NCBI GenBank assembly: GCA_937890745.1 | Contig: CALADH010000047.1 | Span: forward strand, 1-64,000 | From: Scybalocola_A sp900557175 | GTDB taxonomy: Bacteria; Bacillota; Clostridia; Lachnospirales; Lachnospiraceae | Length of the DNA stretch: 64,000 nt | Reading direction: 5' to 3' | In this document: positions 23,884 to 33,553 of the stretch, one piece after another | Numbering within the stretch: the first letter of the stretch is position 1 | Layout: each line of letters opens with the position of its first letter | Translations under genes and position numbers: made by a program | Notes under the pieces: model-generated | Databases searched by the model: none | Told to the model about the DNA's origin: nothing | What the model saw: the letters and a program-made list of their open reading frames with translations, nothing else

Positions 23884-25040
23884 CAGATGATTTTAAGACA
23901 GAAACACCGACATTAACCTTTGAGCCATTTATGGCAGAGCAAAAGGAGACGGTGTCCGCACCTCAGACAAATAAACTGACAATCGAGCAGGAATATGAAA
24001 CTTATCCGTTAAGCGATGAAGAAAAAAAGGTCATTGATGACTTTGCTTCACAGATTGATTTATATAACAGCCAGCTTGTCTTACAATATGGCGCCGGCGC
24101 TCAGAAAAAGATTTCTGATTTTTCAGAACAGGCGCTTGAAAATGTCAAATCTAAAGATTTGGGCGAAGTCGGACAGATGCTCTCAAACGTTGTCTCCGAG
24201 CTTAAGTCTTTTGACGCAGAGGAAGAAGACCGGGGATTTTTTGGAAATATCTTTAAAAAAAGTTCCAATAAAATTTCTTCAATGAAATCAAAGTTTTCAA
24301 AAGCCGAAGCCAACGTCGATAGTATATGCAAAGTGTTGGAAGGACACCAGATCCAGCTTCTTAAAGATTCGGCAATGCTTGACCAGATGTATAAGATGAA
24401 TACAAATTATTATAAAGAACTGACAATGTATATCATCGCCGGAAAGAAGAAGCTTGCAAAAGCCGAGCAGGAGGAAATTCCTGCAATGCTGAAAAAAGCC
24501 GAGGCCTCCGGTCTTGCCGATGATATGAACGCTGCCAACGATTACACAGCGCTCTGTGACCGCTTTGACAAAAAGATCCATGACCTTGAACTGACAAGAA
24601 TGGTCGCCATGCAGATGGCACCTCAAATCCGGCTTATTCAAAACAACGATATTTTAATGTCTGAAAAGATACAGTCCATGCTTGTCAATACGATTCCGCT
24701 TTGGAAAAGTCAGATGGTACTTGCACTCGGTGTCAACCACTCCAAGCAGGCAGCCGAAGCGCAGCGTCAAGTGACAGACATGACTAATGAGCTGCTCCGC
24801 AAAAATGCCGAAACATTAAAGCTCGCCTCTGTTGAGACAGCCAAAGAACTCGAACGCGGTGTTGTGGATGTTGAGACATTGACAACAACAAATGAGATGC
24901 TTATTTCCACAATTGACGATGTGATGAAAATTCAAAATGAGGGACGTGCAAAACGACGTGAAGCCGAGGTTCAGCTGACAAAGCTGGAAAACGACCTGAA
25001 AGCGAAGCTGCTTGAAATTAATAAGAAGCGTATGTCATAA
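23880..25040 (+). CDS. telA: TelA family toxic anion resistance protein
   Basis: A 386-residue soluble, highly helical coiled-coil protein of the TelA family (KlaA/TelA, PF05816). It contains the family block GFFGNIFKKSSNKISSMK near residue 120 and ends in long heptad stretches. Relatives are linked to tellurite, nisin and other envelope stresses; the mechanism is not settled. Translation begins in the ATGA overlap with xpaC and a strong terminator follows. The pair sits directly behind the CARF-nuclease gene in the same direction. Confidence 0.88.
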   Translation: MTDDFKTETPTLTFEPFMAEQKETVSAPQTNKLTIEQEYETYPLSDEEKKVIDDFASQIDLYNSQLVLQYGAGAQKKISDFSEQALENVKSKDLGEVGQMLSNVVSELKSFDAEEEDRGFFGNIFKKSSNKISSMKSKFSKAEANVDSICKVLEGHQIQLLKDSAMLDQMYKMNTNYYKELTMYIIAGKKKLAKAEQEEIPAMLKKAEASGLADDMNAANDYTALCDRFDKKIHDLELTRMVAMQMAPQIRLIQNNDILMSEKIQSMLVNTIPLWKSQMVLALGVNHSKQAAEAQRQVTDMTNELLRKNAETLKLASVETAKELERGVVDVETLTTTNEMLISTIDDVMKIQNEGRAKRREAEVQLTKLENDLKAKLLEINKKRMS

Positions 25041-25056
25041 TTTTTACAATATTTAT

Positions 25057-25124
25057 ACCCCCGAAAATACTTTGCTTGCTTTGCTGAAAATGCATGCTGT
25101 GCAAAGTGTTTTTGGGGGTTTTAT
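25057..25124 (+). terminator. Terminator between telA and mutY
   Basis: CCCCC-x-AAA...ACTTTGC pairs with GCAAAGT...TTT-x-GGGGG, followed by TTTTATATT. It serves convergent genes. Confidence 0.8.
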
Positions 25125-25133
25125 ATTACACAA

Positions 25134-26177
25134 TTATGACATGCCGGATATATCTGCGGCGCGCATGGCTTTTTTGTGGGCAGTGGATATAGGCAGGGCC
25201 ATAAGCTCACTTTCTGTGTAAAGGTATTCGTCTCCCGGATTTTCATAAAGTATACCAAGGTACACGTTCATCCGCCATATTTTATGTGTGAACACATGCT
25301 TTACTTCTTTTACATAATCGGTGAGGCGCACGGCAGCGCCGTATTCTTCTTCAAAAGCATCCTCAAATGCCGCCGGTGACCAAACATCATATTGAATAAA
25401 GCCGTAAAGATTTTCTAAAAGGCCATCTTTATTTTTAACAAGCATATATTGATTTTTATATTTTAAAACAGCTGTAATATAGTCAAATTCAGCCTTTGAA
25501 CGTTTTTTTATATTGACAGGCAAAATGGCAGCTGTATCCGCCTTTCTCGCCTCACAAAAAGGCGCTGCCGGACAATTCTTACAATCCGGCTTTTTCGGCG
25601 TACATACCATGGCGCCCAAATCCATCATCGCCTGATTAAAATCTGAAGCGTCCGTATTTTCAATAAGCCTGTCCATAATATCCTGATATTCTTTTTTTGT
25701 TTTATCAAGGGCAATATTATCCTGCCTGTTATAAAGCCTTGAAATAATTCTCAATGTATTGCCGTCCACAACACCTTTCGGAATCCCGTAGGCAATGCTT
25801 GCAATCGCACTGGCCGTATAACTGCCGACACCTTTAAGCTTTAAAAGTGTTTCGTAGGCATCGGGAAAAATACCGCCGCATTCTTCCTCAATATAAGCAG
25901 CGGCAGCCTTAAGATGCTTTGCCCTGCGATAATACCCCAGTCCTTCCCAAAGCTTAAATACCGCATCATCCGGGGCATCAACCAGCGTCTTTGTATCCGG
26001 AAAAGCAGCAATAAACCTTTCATAATAGCTTTTGACTGTATCGACCTGTGTCTGCTGCAGCATAATCTCGCTGATCCATATGTTATACGGATTTTTTGTG
26101 CGCCGCCACGGCAGATCTCTGCCATAAGCCTTATACCAGTCCGTCATCGCTTTTCTGAATGCTTCTATATTTTCCAT
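25134..26177 (-). CDS. mutY: A/G-specific adenine DNA glycosylase
   Basis: Base-excision repair enzyme of 347 residues removing adenine mispaired with 8-oxoguanine. The helix-hairpin-helix is LKGVGSYTASAIASIA near residues 108-123 with the catalytic aspartate in VVDGNT downstream. The [4Fe-4S] ligands lie in CTPKKPDCKNCPAAPFC near 192-208. The C-terminal MutT-like domain (from about 225) recognises 8-oxoG. Start behind GAGGGAGG. Transcribed alone, divergently from dgt. Confidence 0.95.
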   Translation of the reverse strand: MENIEAFRKAMTDWYKAYGRDLPWRRTKNPYNIWISEIMLQQTQVDTVKSYYERFIAAFPDTKTLVDAPDDAVFKLWEGLGYYRRAKHLKAAAAYIEEECGGIFPDAYETLLKLKGVGSYTASAIASIAYGIPKGVVDGNTLRIISRLYNRQDNIALDKTKKEYQDIMDRLIENTDASDFNQAMMDLGAMVCTPKKPDCKNCPAAPFCEARKADTAAILPVNIKKRSKAEFDYITAVLKYKNQYMLVKNKDGLLENLYGFIQYDVWSPAAFEDAFEEEYGAAVRLTDYVKEVKHVFTHKIWRMNVYLGILYENPGDEYLYTESELMALPISTAHKKAMRAADISGMS

Positions 26178-26382
26178 TGTCCAGCCTCCCTCATATCTTT
26201 ATTGACACACTGCAAACATCCTCTGTTTTTCTCACTGATGCTTATCATACATCATTTTTGCAAAAATAGGAAACATTTTTTGTCTTAAATCATAAAATCC
26301 AAAAGGATTCCCATACATCATGCAGAATATATATAATAAGAGCCTTTTTAATACTTTACTTTTTTGCGGAAAGGTGATGCAT

Positions 26383-27390
26383 ATGACAATACGCGAAAAA
26401 CAGGAGCTGCTGGAGCTTGAATTTTTAAGTCCGTACGCTTCCTTAAGCAGCCGTTCAAAGGGCAGAAAACGTCCAGAGCCTGACTGTGATATACGCCCGT
26501 GCTACCAAAGAGACAGAGATCGTATTCTGCACTCGAAAGCATTCCGGCGGATGAAGCATAAAACACAGGTTTTTCTTGCGCCAAAAGGCGACCACTACCG
26601 GACACGGCTGACACATACGCTGGAGGTTTCACAGATTGGACGCACCATTGCAAAAGCACTTCGCATGAATGAAGATTTAACCGAAGCCATCGCCCTCGGC
26701 CACGACTTAGGCCACACGCCCTTCGGCCATTCGGGCGAAGCTATCCTCAATGAAATATGTCCTTACGGCTTTATCCATTCCGCGCAGAGCGTGCGCATCG
26801 TCGAGCTGCTTGAAAAAAAAGGCCGCGGGCTGAATCTTACATGGGAAGTCAAAAACGGCATTGCCAATCATTCAACAAAGTTTATGCCGGCAACGCTTGA
26901 AGGAAAGATTATCCGTCTGTCCGACAAAATTGCCTATATTAATCATGATATTGATGATGCCATCCGTGGGCATATTATTGTGGAGGCAGATATCCCAAAA
27001 TGCTATACCGAGGTTCTTGGCAACAGCTCAAAGGAACGGCTGAACACACTGATTCACGACGTTATTTTAAACAGTGACGGAAAAAATGATATTATCATGT
27101 CAGCCCATATTGAAGAAGCCATGCTCGGCCTTAGAAAATATATGTTTGATAATGTCTACACAAACCCAAAGGCAAAGGGTGAGGAATCAAAAGCCCAGCA
27201 CGTGCTTTCGGTGCTTTATGATTATTACGTGAAACATCCTGAAAAAATGTCGGAGGAGTTTATATGGCTCATTCATTCGGGCGAGCCGGTTGAAAAGACG
27301 GCATGTGATTATATTGCCGGCATGACCGACCAGTTTGCCATCAGCCAGTATGAGGAATTGTGTATTCCTTCTTCGTGGAAAATATATTAA
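26383..27390 (+). CDS. dgt: dGTP triphosphohydrolase-like HD protein
   Basis: A 335-residue HD-superfamily enzyme hydrolysing dGTP (or other dNTPs) to the nucleoside and triphosphate. Metal and catalytic residues are visible: RLTHTLEVSQIGR near residue 71, GHDLGHTPFGHSGE near 100-113, and a distal aspartate in LSDKIAYINHDIDD near 180. Start chosen at ATG 26383, which has AAAGGTG at correct distance; ATG 26377 would be too close. It lies 14 bases before dnaG, a conserved arrangement linking nucleotide pools to replication. Confidence 0.92.
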   Translation: MTIREKQELLELEFLSPYASLSSRSKGRKRPEPDCDIRPCYQRDRDRILHSKAFRRMKHKTQVFLAPKGDHYRTRLTHTLEVSQIGRTIAKALRMNEDLTEAIALGHDLGHTPFGHSGEAILNEICPYGFIHSAQSVRIVELLEKKGRGLNLTWEVKNGIANHSTKFMPATLEGKIIRLSDKIAYINHDIDDAIRGHIIVEADIPKCYTEVLGNSSKERLNTLIHDVILNSDGKNDIIMSAHIEEAMLGLRKYMFDNVYTNPKAKGEESKAQHVLSVLYDYYVKHPEKMSEEFIWLIHSGEPVEKTACDYIAGMTDQFAISQYEELCIPSSWKIY

Positions 27391-27404
27391 GGAGCTTCAT
27401 ACAT

Positions 27405-29174
27405 ATGTATTATTCTGATGAAATTATTGAGGAGGTACGCAGCCGCAATGATATCGTTGATGTTATTTCCGGCTATGTAAAGCTGCAAAAAAAAGGCAGC
27501 TCGTGGTTCGGGCTTTGTCCGTTCCACAACGAAAAGTCGCCCTCCTTTTCAGTCAGCCGTACAAAACAGATGTTTTACTGCTTTGGCTGCGGCAAAGGCG
27601 GCAACGTATTTACCTTTATTATGGAATACGAAAATTTCACATTTATAGAAGCCGTCCGGTATCTGGCCGAACGTGCGGGGATGACACTGCCTGAAGCAGA
27701 AGAAACACCCGAACAGAAAAAGGCGGCGGGACTTAAAACTAAGCTTCTTGAAATCAATAAAATAGCCGCCAAATATTTTTATTACCTTTTGACAACAGAC
27801 CACGGCGCACAGGCAATGGACTATCTGACAAATACACGGCGTCTTTTACCGGAAACGATCGTCCGCTTCGGACTCGGCTACTCCGATAAGTTCAGCGACG
27901 ATTTGTACCGCTATCTGAAAAACAAGGGCTATTCAGACACGCTTCTTAAAGAGAGCGGCCTTGTCACCTTAGATGAACGCCGGGGCGGCGCCGATAAATT
28001 CTGGAATCGTGTCATGTTTCCGATTATGGACGCAAATAACAGGGTTGTCGGCTTCGGCGGCCGGGTGATGGGTGACGGCGCACCAAAGTATTTAAACTCG
28101 CCGGAAACAAAGGTTTTTGATAAAAGCCGCAATCTTTACGGTCTTAATTTTGCCCGCACATCGCGGCGGCCGAATTTTATTATATGCGAGGGCTATCTTG
28201 ATGTCATTTCCATGCATCAGGCCGGCTTTACAAATGCCGTGGCAAGTCTTGGCACAGCGTTTACAAGTCCCCACGCCTCACTGATCAAACGCTACACCGA
28301 CGAGGTTATTTTAGCCTACGACAGTGACGGTGCCGGTGTGAGAGCAGCCTTAAGAGCCATTCCTATTCTTAAGGAGGCCGGACTTAAAATCAGGGTGCTT
28401 CATCTGACGCCTTATAAAGATCCGGACGAATTTATTAAAAATATGGGGATCGAAGCTTTTGAAAAGCGCATTGAAGATGCCGAAAATAGTTTTATGTTTG
28501 AAGTCGGTGTCATTGAAAAGGAACATAACCTTAACGATCCTCAGGGAAAAACTGATTTTTACAATGCGATTGCAAGAAAGCTTTTGGAATTTACCCAGGA
28601 GCTTGAGCGCAATAATTATATTGAAGCAGTGGCACGACAGTACGGCATTGCCTTTGCAGATCTGCAAAAGCTCGTCAACAGCTACGGCGCGCGCATCGGC
28701 TACAGCGGTGAAGAAGCTGCGTTAAGACAGCCGCCGCCGTCAAAAAAGACGGTAAAAAAAGAAGACGGCATACTGACAAGTCAGAAGCTTTTACTGACAT
28801 GGCTTGCCGAGGATACCTCACTTTTCAAAAAAATTATACCGTATATCGGTCCTGACAACTTTGATGAACCTATTTATCACAAAGTTGCCGGCATCCTTTT
28901 TGATGACTACAAAAAACACGGTACAGTCATGCCGGCCAAAATTATTAATCTTTTTGAAGATAAAGAAGAACAGGCAAAGGTGGCTGAAATTTTTAATACA
29001 ACCATCCGTGAAGATGAAGATGCACTGATTCACGAAAAAGCAGTCAATGACACAGTCCGGCGTATTTTGCGCCACAGCATTGATACCCGCAGCAGACAGG
29101 TTAAAGATATGAAAGAATTACAGGAGATTATCCGTCAGAAAGCGGCGCTGCAGCAACTGCATATTTCCCTATAG
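27405..29174 (+). CDS. dnaG: DNA primase
   Basis: Replicative primase of 589 residues making RNA primers at the fork. The N-terminal CHC2 zinc finger is C-P-F-H near residue 39 and C-F-G-C near 60. The Toprim catalytic core starts around EGYLDVISMHQAG near 265, with the acidic DSDGAG motif near 305. The C-terminal part (from about 450) is the helicase-binding region. Start ATG 27405 is supported by AAGGAG upstream. It heads the dnaG-rpoD block. Confidence 0.97.
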   Translation: MYYSDEIIEEVRSRNDIVDVISGYVKLQKKGSSWFGLCPFHNEKSPSFSVSRTKQMFYCFGCGKGGNVFTFIMEYENFTFIEAVRYLAERAGMTLPEAEETPEQKKAAGLKTKLLEINKIAAKYFYYLLTTDHGAQAMDYLTNTRRLLPETIVRFGLGYSDKFSDDLYRYLKNKGYSDTLLKESGLVTLDERRGGADKFWNRVMFPIMDANNRVVGFGGRVMGDGAPKYLNSPETKVFDKSRNLYGLNFARTSRRPNFIICEGYLDVISMHQAGFTNAVASLGTAFTSPHASLIKRYTDEVILAYDSDGAGVRAALRAIPILKEAGLKIRVLHLTPYKDPDEFIKNMGIEAFEKRIEDAENSFMFEVGVIEKEHNLNDPQGKTDFYNAIARKLLEFTQELERNNYIEAVARQYGIAFADLQKLVNSYGARIGYSGEEAALRQPPPSKKTVKKEDGILTSQKLLLTWLAEDTSLFKKIIPYIGPDNFDEPIYHKVAGILFDDYKKHGTVMPAKIINLFEDKEEQAKVAEIFNTTIREDEDALIHEKAVNDTVRRILRHSIDTRSRQVKDMKELQEIIRQKAALQQLHISL

Positions 29175-29216
29175 TATGGACAAAATATAATCAAATTACA
29201 ACAGGAGGATTAAAAA

Positions 29217-30329
29217 ATGGATGAAAACATGATGAAATTTATGGAAAAACTTAAGGAGCTTCTCCCTTATGCCAAACGCAAAAAGGGTGTGCTTGAAGTT
29301 CAGGAAATTAATGATTTTTTCAGCGATATTCCGCTTAATGAGGAGCAGATTGAAAAAATCTACGAATACCTTGAGGAAAATAATGTCGATGTCTTAAAAA
29401 TGACAGATGATGATGACGATGTCCCGGAGCCGGATGACGACCTTCTTTTAGAAGATGAGGAAGATATTGAAAAAATCGACCTCTCAATTCCTGAAGGTGT
29501 CAGCATTGAAGATCCTGTGCGTATGTACTTAAAGGAAATCGGCAAGGTGCCGCTTCTTTCCGCCGACGAGGAAATTGAGCTTGCAAAGCGCATGGAAGAC
29601 GGTGACCAGGAAGCTAAAAAACGTCTTGCAGAAGCAAACCTTCGTCTTGTTGTCAGCATTGCAAAGCGCTATGTCGGCCGCGGTATGCTTTTCCTTGACC
29701 TTATCCAGGAAGGTAACTTAGGTCTTATTAAAGCGGTTGAAAAATTTGATTACCGAAAAGGCTACAAGTTCAGTACTTATGCAACATGGTGGATCCGTCA
29801 GGCCATCACAAGAGCTATCGCAGATCAGGCAAGAACGATCCGTATTCCGGTGCACATGGTTGAAACGATCAACAAGCTTGTGCGCGTATCAAGACAGCTG
29901 CTCCAGGAGCTTGGCCGTGAACCTCAGCCGGAAGAAATTGCAGAGGAGATGAAAATTCCTGTTGAGCGCGTCCGCGAAATTTTAAAAATTTCACAGGAGC
30001 CTGTTTCTTTGGAAACACCGATCGGCGAGGAAGAAGACAGCCATTTAGGCGATTTTATCCAGGATGATAATGTTCCTGTACCGGCAGACGCTGCAGCATT
30101 TACGCTTTTAAAGGAACAGCTTTCTGAAGTACTTGTCACACTGACAGACAGAGAACAGAAAGTACTCCGTCTGCGTTTCGGTCTTGATGACGGCCGTGCC
30201 CGTACCCTTGAGGAAGTCGGCAAGGAATTTAACGTTACCCGTGAACGTATCCGTCAGATTGAAGCAAAAGCATTAAGAAAGCTGCGTCATCCGAGCCGCA
30301 GCCGCAAATTAAAGGATTATCTTGAATAA
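29217..30329 (+). CDS. rpoD: RNA polymerase primary sigma factor (sigma-A)
   Basis: Housekeeping sigma factor of 370 residues, matching the short Gram-positive form. Region 1.1 covers about residues 1-80 (acidic), regions 1.2-2.4 follow with DPVRMYLKEIG, FLDLIQEGNLGLIKAVEKFDY and YATWWIRQAITRAI, which binds the -10 element. Region 4.2 (VTRERIRQIEAKALRKLR near 340-357) contacts the -35. Near-consensus TTGACA/TATAAT promoters throughout the window fit this factor. Start behind AGGAGG, 42 bases after dnaG. Confidence 0.98.
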   Translation: MDENMMKFMEKLKELLPYAKRKKGVLEVQEINDFFSDIPLNEEQIEKIYEYLEENNVDVLKMTDDDDDVPEPDDDLLLEDEEDIEKIDLSIPEGVSIEDPVRMYLKEIGKVPLLSADEEIELAKRMEDGDQEAKKRLAEANLRLVVSIAKRYVGRGMLFLDLIQEGNLGLIKAVEKFDYRKGYKFSTYATWWIRQAITRAIADQARTIRIPVHMVETINKLVRVSRQLLQELGREPQPEEIAEEMKIPVERVREILKISQEPVSLETPIGEEEDSHLGDFIQDDNVPVPADAAAFTLLKEQLSEVLVTLTDREQKVLRLRFGLDDGRARTLEEVGKEFNVTRERIRQIEAKALRKLRHPSRSRKLKDYLE

Positions 30330-30342
30330 AAGAGGACTGTCC

Positions 30343-31041
30343 ATGAATTTATCAAAAAGACTTGAAGCCGTTGCGTCACTTGTAAGCAGCAAACATACAC
30401 TGGCCGATATTGGCACCGACCACGGCTATGTACCGATTTATCTTATAGAAACAGGACGTATCCCTCATGCCATTGCGATGGACATTAACAGAGGGCCGCT
30501 AAAAAAAGCCAAAGAAAATATTTGTGCCCACCATCTTGAAAAAGATATTGAAACACGGCTGTCTGACGGTCTTTCATCGCTTTTGCCGGGCGAGGCGGAC
30601 ACTGTGCTTATCGCCGGAATGGGCGGCAGTCTTATGTCACGGATTATCACCGACGGCAAAGCTGTTTTAGAAACCGTATCCGAGCTTGTATTGCAGCCTC
30701 AGTCGGAAATTGGCACATTCAGACATTTTCTTCATGAAAACGGCTACAAAATTGCCGATGAAAAAATGCTGATTGACGATGGTAAATATTATGTCATGTT
30801 TAAGGCTGTCAAAGGCTTTGAACGTTACACCTCTGAAGCTGAATATACATATGGAAGTATTCTTCTTCATCAAAAGCATCCTGTACTCTATGACTACATA
30901 GAAAAAAAACTCAGAGGCTATGAAACTATATTAAAACATTTGGCCAAAGCCGACAGCGACAGTGCCAACAGCCGCTGTCAGGTTCTCCTTGAAAAATCGG
31001 CCATCGGAAAAGAGGCGCTTAAATATTATGATATGCCGTGA
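30343..31041 (+). CDS. trmK: tRNA (adenine22-N1)-methyltransferase
   Basis: A 232-residue Rossmann methyltransferase that makes m1A22 in tRNAs ending in a class II variable arm. The S-adenosylmethionine motif is DIGTDHGYVPI near residue 25, with DINRGPLKKA near 47 and the family-specific LIAGMGG near 86. Start at ATG 30343 behind AGAGGAC. Located between rpoD and a Nif3-like gene as in many Firmicutes; it overlaps the latter by 14 bases. Confidence 0.9.
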   Translation: MNLSKRLEAVASLVSSKHTLADIGTDHGYVPIYLIETGRIPHAIAMDINRGPLKKAKENICAHHLEKDIETRLSDGLSSLLPGEADTVLIAGMGGSLMSRIITDGKAVLETVSELVLQPQSEIGTFRHFLHENGYKIADEKMLIDDGKYYVMFKAVKGFERYTSEAEYTYGSILLHQKHPVLYDYIEKKLRGYETILKHLAKADSDSANSRCQVLLEKSAIGKEALKYYDMP

Positions 31042-31810
31042 ACTTATTGAAAAATTAAATTGTCTTTGTCCGCCGGCGTATGCTTTTTCATGGGATAATC
31101 CGGGACTCATTGCCGGCAGAGATACAAAAGATATAAAAACAGTCTATATTGCCCTTGACGCCACTGATGCCGTGATCGCATCAGCCATTGAGGCTGGCGC
31201 CGACCTTTTACTGACGCATCATCCCCTTGTATTTTCGCCTTTAAAAAAAATCAATGCGTCGGATTTTACAGGGCGCCGGCTGCTTACGCTCATTGAACAT
31301 CAGGTGAACTGCTTTGCCATGCATACAAATTTTGATGTTGCCGTGATGGCTGATCTGGCAGCAGAAAAACTTGGGCTTTTAAATCCGGTACCGCTTTCTG
31401 TCACCGGCGAAAATGAAAATGGGCCTGTCGGTATCGGAAAAACCGGCAGTCTTGCATCGCCTGTCACACTTAAAGACTATGCGTCCGAAATCAAGAAAAT
31501 TTTCGGGCTTGAAACAGTATCTGTTTTCGGAAATCCTGACACCTTTGTTTCCCGCGCAGCTATTTGTCCGGGCTCCGGAAAAAGTACTATAGGCGACGCC
31601 GTCAGCGCCGGAGCTGATGTGCTTATTACAGGCGATATCGGACACCACGAAGGGCTTGACGCTTTAGCCTGCAATCTTGCTATTATTGATGCCGGCCATC
31701 AGGGTATTGAAAAGATTTTTATTGATTATATGAAAAATTATTTTGAAAATCATTTTCCTGAAATTAATGTTGTCACGGAGGTCAGCCGTGCACCCTTTAC
31801 TGTAATGTAA
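31028..31810 (+). CDS. Nif3-like dinuclear metal centre protein (YqfO family)
   Basis: A 260-residue member of the NIF3/YqfO family forming hexameric toroids with a two-metal site. Metal ligands are visible in LLLTHHPLVF near 63-72 and in the C-terminal ITGDIGHHEG and DAGHQGIE motifs near 200-230. The start ATG 31028 lies inside the end of trmK, with AGAGG about 12 bases upstream, so translation is coupled. Enzymatic function is unresolved; GTP cyclohydrolase-like and redox roles have been proposed for the family. Confidence 0.9.
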   Translation: MICRELIEKLNCLCPPAYAFSWDNPGLIAGRDTKDIKTVYIALDATDAVIASAIEAGADLLLTHHPLVFSPLKKINASDFTGRRLLTLIEHQVNCFAMHTNFDVAVMADLAAEKLGLLNPVPLSVTGENENGPVGIGKTGSLASPVTLKDYASEIKKIFGLETVSVFGNPDTFVSRAAICPGSGKSTIGDAVSAGADVLITGDIGHHEGLDALACNLAIIDAGHQGIEKIFIDYMKNYFENHFPEINVVTEVSRAPFTVM

Positions 31811-31840
31811 AATCATCACGTTTAAACGGAGGTGTAAGCC

Positions 31841-33517
31841 ATGTCTGAAATGATTCATATTACTGTCCGCCATCCCGGCGGACAAACAGCGCTTGAGGTG
31901 AAAAAATCAACATCCTTTTTAAATATTTTATCCGACTTTGAAAAGCTTTACAAAGAACCGGTCATTCTTGCCCGAATTGACGGCAAGCTTAAAGAGCTTT
32001 TCAAACCGGTAAAAAGAAGCGGTACAGTTGAATTTATTACAATTGGTGAAAATATCGGTCACAAAGTCTACAACCGGACGGCTGTTTTTCTTCTGACAAA
32101 AGCTGCCATTGATGTCATCGGCAAAGAAAAGCTTCAAAAGCTCATCGTACAATATTCCGTCGGTCATGGATATTACTGTGAGCTTGCCTCAGATGTAACG
32201 CTTGATGATGCACTCATTCGTGCGATTAAAGAACGAATGCGAAGTATCGTTAATGAAAATCTTCCGATTGAAAAATCATCGGTGCCGCTCAAAGAGGCCA
32301 TCCGGCTTTTTGAAGCCGCCGGGATGGAAGATAAGACAGCACTGTTTAAATACAGGCGCGCCTCCTCCGTCAATATTTACAGTCTTCCCGGCTGCATTGA
32401 TTATAACTACGGCTATATGGCGCCGTCTACCGGCTGCATTCAGTGGTTTGATTTATATTTATACGACGAAGGCTTTGTCCTTGACCTGCCGGATATTTCA
32501 GAGCCGACACAGCTTAAACCATTTAATCCATCCGTAAAGCTTTTTAATGTTTTAAAGCAGTCAACCCGATGGGGAAATATGATGAATGTGAGCACTGTCG
32601 GCGACTTAAATGACGTTATTACATCCGGTGAAATGAATGACCTTATCCTTGTATCCGAAGCACTCCAGGAAAAGAAAATTGCCCAGATTGCCGAACAGAT
32701 TGTCAGTGATAAGAAAAACCGCATTGTTCTTATTGCGGGGCCTTCATCTTCAGGCAAAACAACCTTCTCACACAGACTGTCCATACAGCTTCGGGCTCAC
32801 GGCGTCTGCCCGCACCCGATTCCTGTGGATGATTATTTTGTCAACCGTGAAAACACACCAAAAGATGAAAACGGCGACTATAATTATGAATGTCTCGGTG
32901 CCCTTGATGTCGATTTATTTAACGAACATATGTCAGCACTTTTAAACGGCGATACAGTAGAACTTCCCCAGTTTAATTTCATCACTGGAAAACGGGAATT
33001 TAAAGGCCGCACCATGCATATCGGGCCGGAGGACATTCTCGTCATCGAAGGCATCCACGGGCTCAATGACCGGCTGACTTACAGTCTCCACAAAGACAGT
33101 AAATTTAAAATCTACATCAGTGCCCTCACACAATTAAATATTGATGAGCACAACCGCATATCGACAACTGACGGCCGTCTGATCCGGCGCATTGTCAGAG
33201 ACGCGGCAAAGCGGGGCAGTACGGCAGCTTCAACAATCGCCCGCTGGGATTCTGTCCGCCGCGGCGAGGAGGAAAATATCTTCCCATATCAGGAAAGCGC
33301 CGATGTTATGTTTAACTCCGCCTTAATCTATGAGCTTGCCGTTTTAAAACAGTATGCAGAGCCACTGCTTTTTAACATTACTGAAGATATGCCCGAATAC
33401 GACGAAGCTAAACGGCTTTTAAAGTTTTTTAACTATTTTCTCGGTATTGACAGCACGCTCATTCCGAAAAATTCTATTTTAAGAGAATTTATCGGTGACA
33501 GCTGTTTTAAAGTCTGA
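31841..33517 (+). CDS. Uridine kinase-like nucleoside kinase with TGS and SAD domains
   Basis: A 558-residue fusion. Residues 1-70 are a TGS domain and about 75-270 resemble the threonyl-tRNA synthetase second additional domain. From about 290 a P-loop kinase of the uridine kinase family follows with Walker A GPSSSGKTT near 300-308, the LID/base segment PVDDYFVNRENTP near 330 and ARRG-like residues in KRGSTAASTIARWDSVRRGE near 448. It would phosphorylate uridine or cytidine; the extra N-terminal domains may sense tRNA or a ligand. Start ATG behind GGAGGTG. The rnpB promoter begins directly behind its stop. Confidence 0.88.
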   Translation: MSEMIHITVRHPGGQTALEVKKSTSFLNILSDFEKLYKEPVILARIDGKLKELFKPVKRSGTVEFITIGENIGHKVYNRTAVFLLTKAAIDVIGKEKLQKLIVQYSVGHGYYCELASDVTLDDALIRAIKERMRSIVNENLPIEKSSVPLKEAIRLFEAAGMEDKTALFKYRRASSVNIYSLPGCIDYNYGYMAPSTGCIQWFDLYLYDEGFVLDLPDISEPTQLKPFNPSVKLFNVLKQSTRWGNMMNVSTVGDLNDVITSGEMNDLILVSEALQEKKIAQIAEQIVSDKKNRIVLIAGPSSSGKTTFSHRLSIQLRAHGVCPHPIPVDDYFVNRENTPKDENGDYNYECLGALDVDLFNEHMSALLNGDTVELPQFNFITGKREFKGRTMHIGPEDILVIEGIHGLNDRLTYSLHKDSKFKIYISALTQLNIDEHNRISTTDGRLIRRIVRDAAKRGSTAASTIARWDSVRRGEEENIFPYQESADVMFNSALIYELAVLKQYAEPLLFNITEDMPEYDEAKRLLKFFNYFLGIDSTLIPKNSILREFIGDSCFKV

Positions 33518-33546
33518 TTGACATTTAAGCCATTCAATGGTATAGT
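33518..33546 (+). promoter_or_regulatory. Promoter of rnpB
   Basis: TTGACA (33518-33523), 17-base spacer, TATAGT (33541-33546): an almost perfect promoter starting right after the kinase stop codon. Confidence 0.9.
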
Positions 33547-33553
33547 AAATAAC

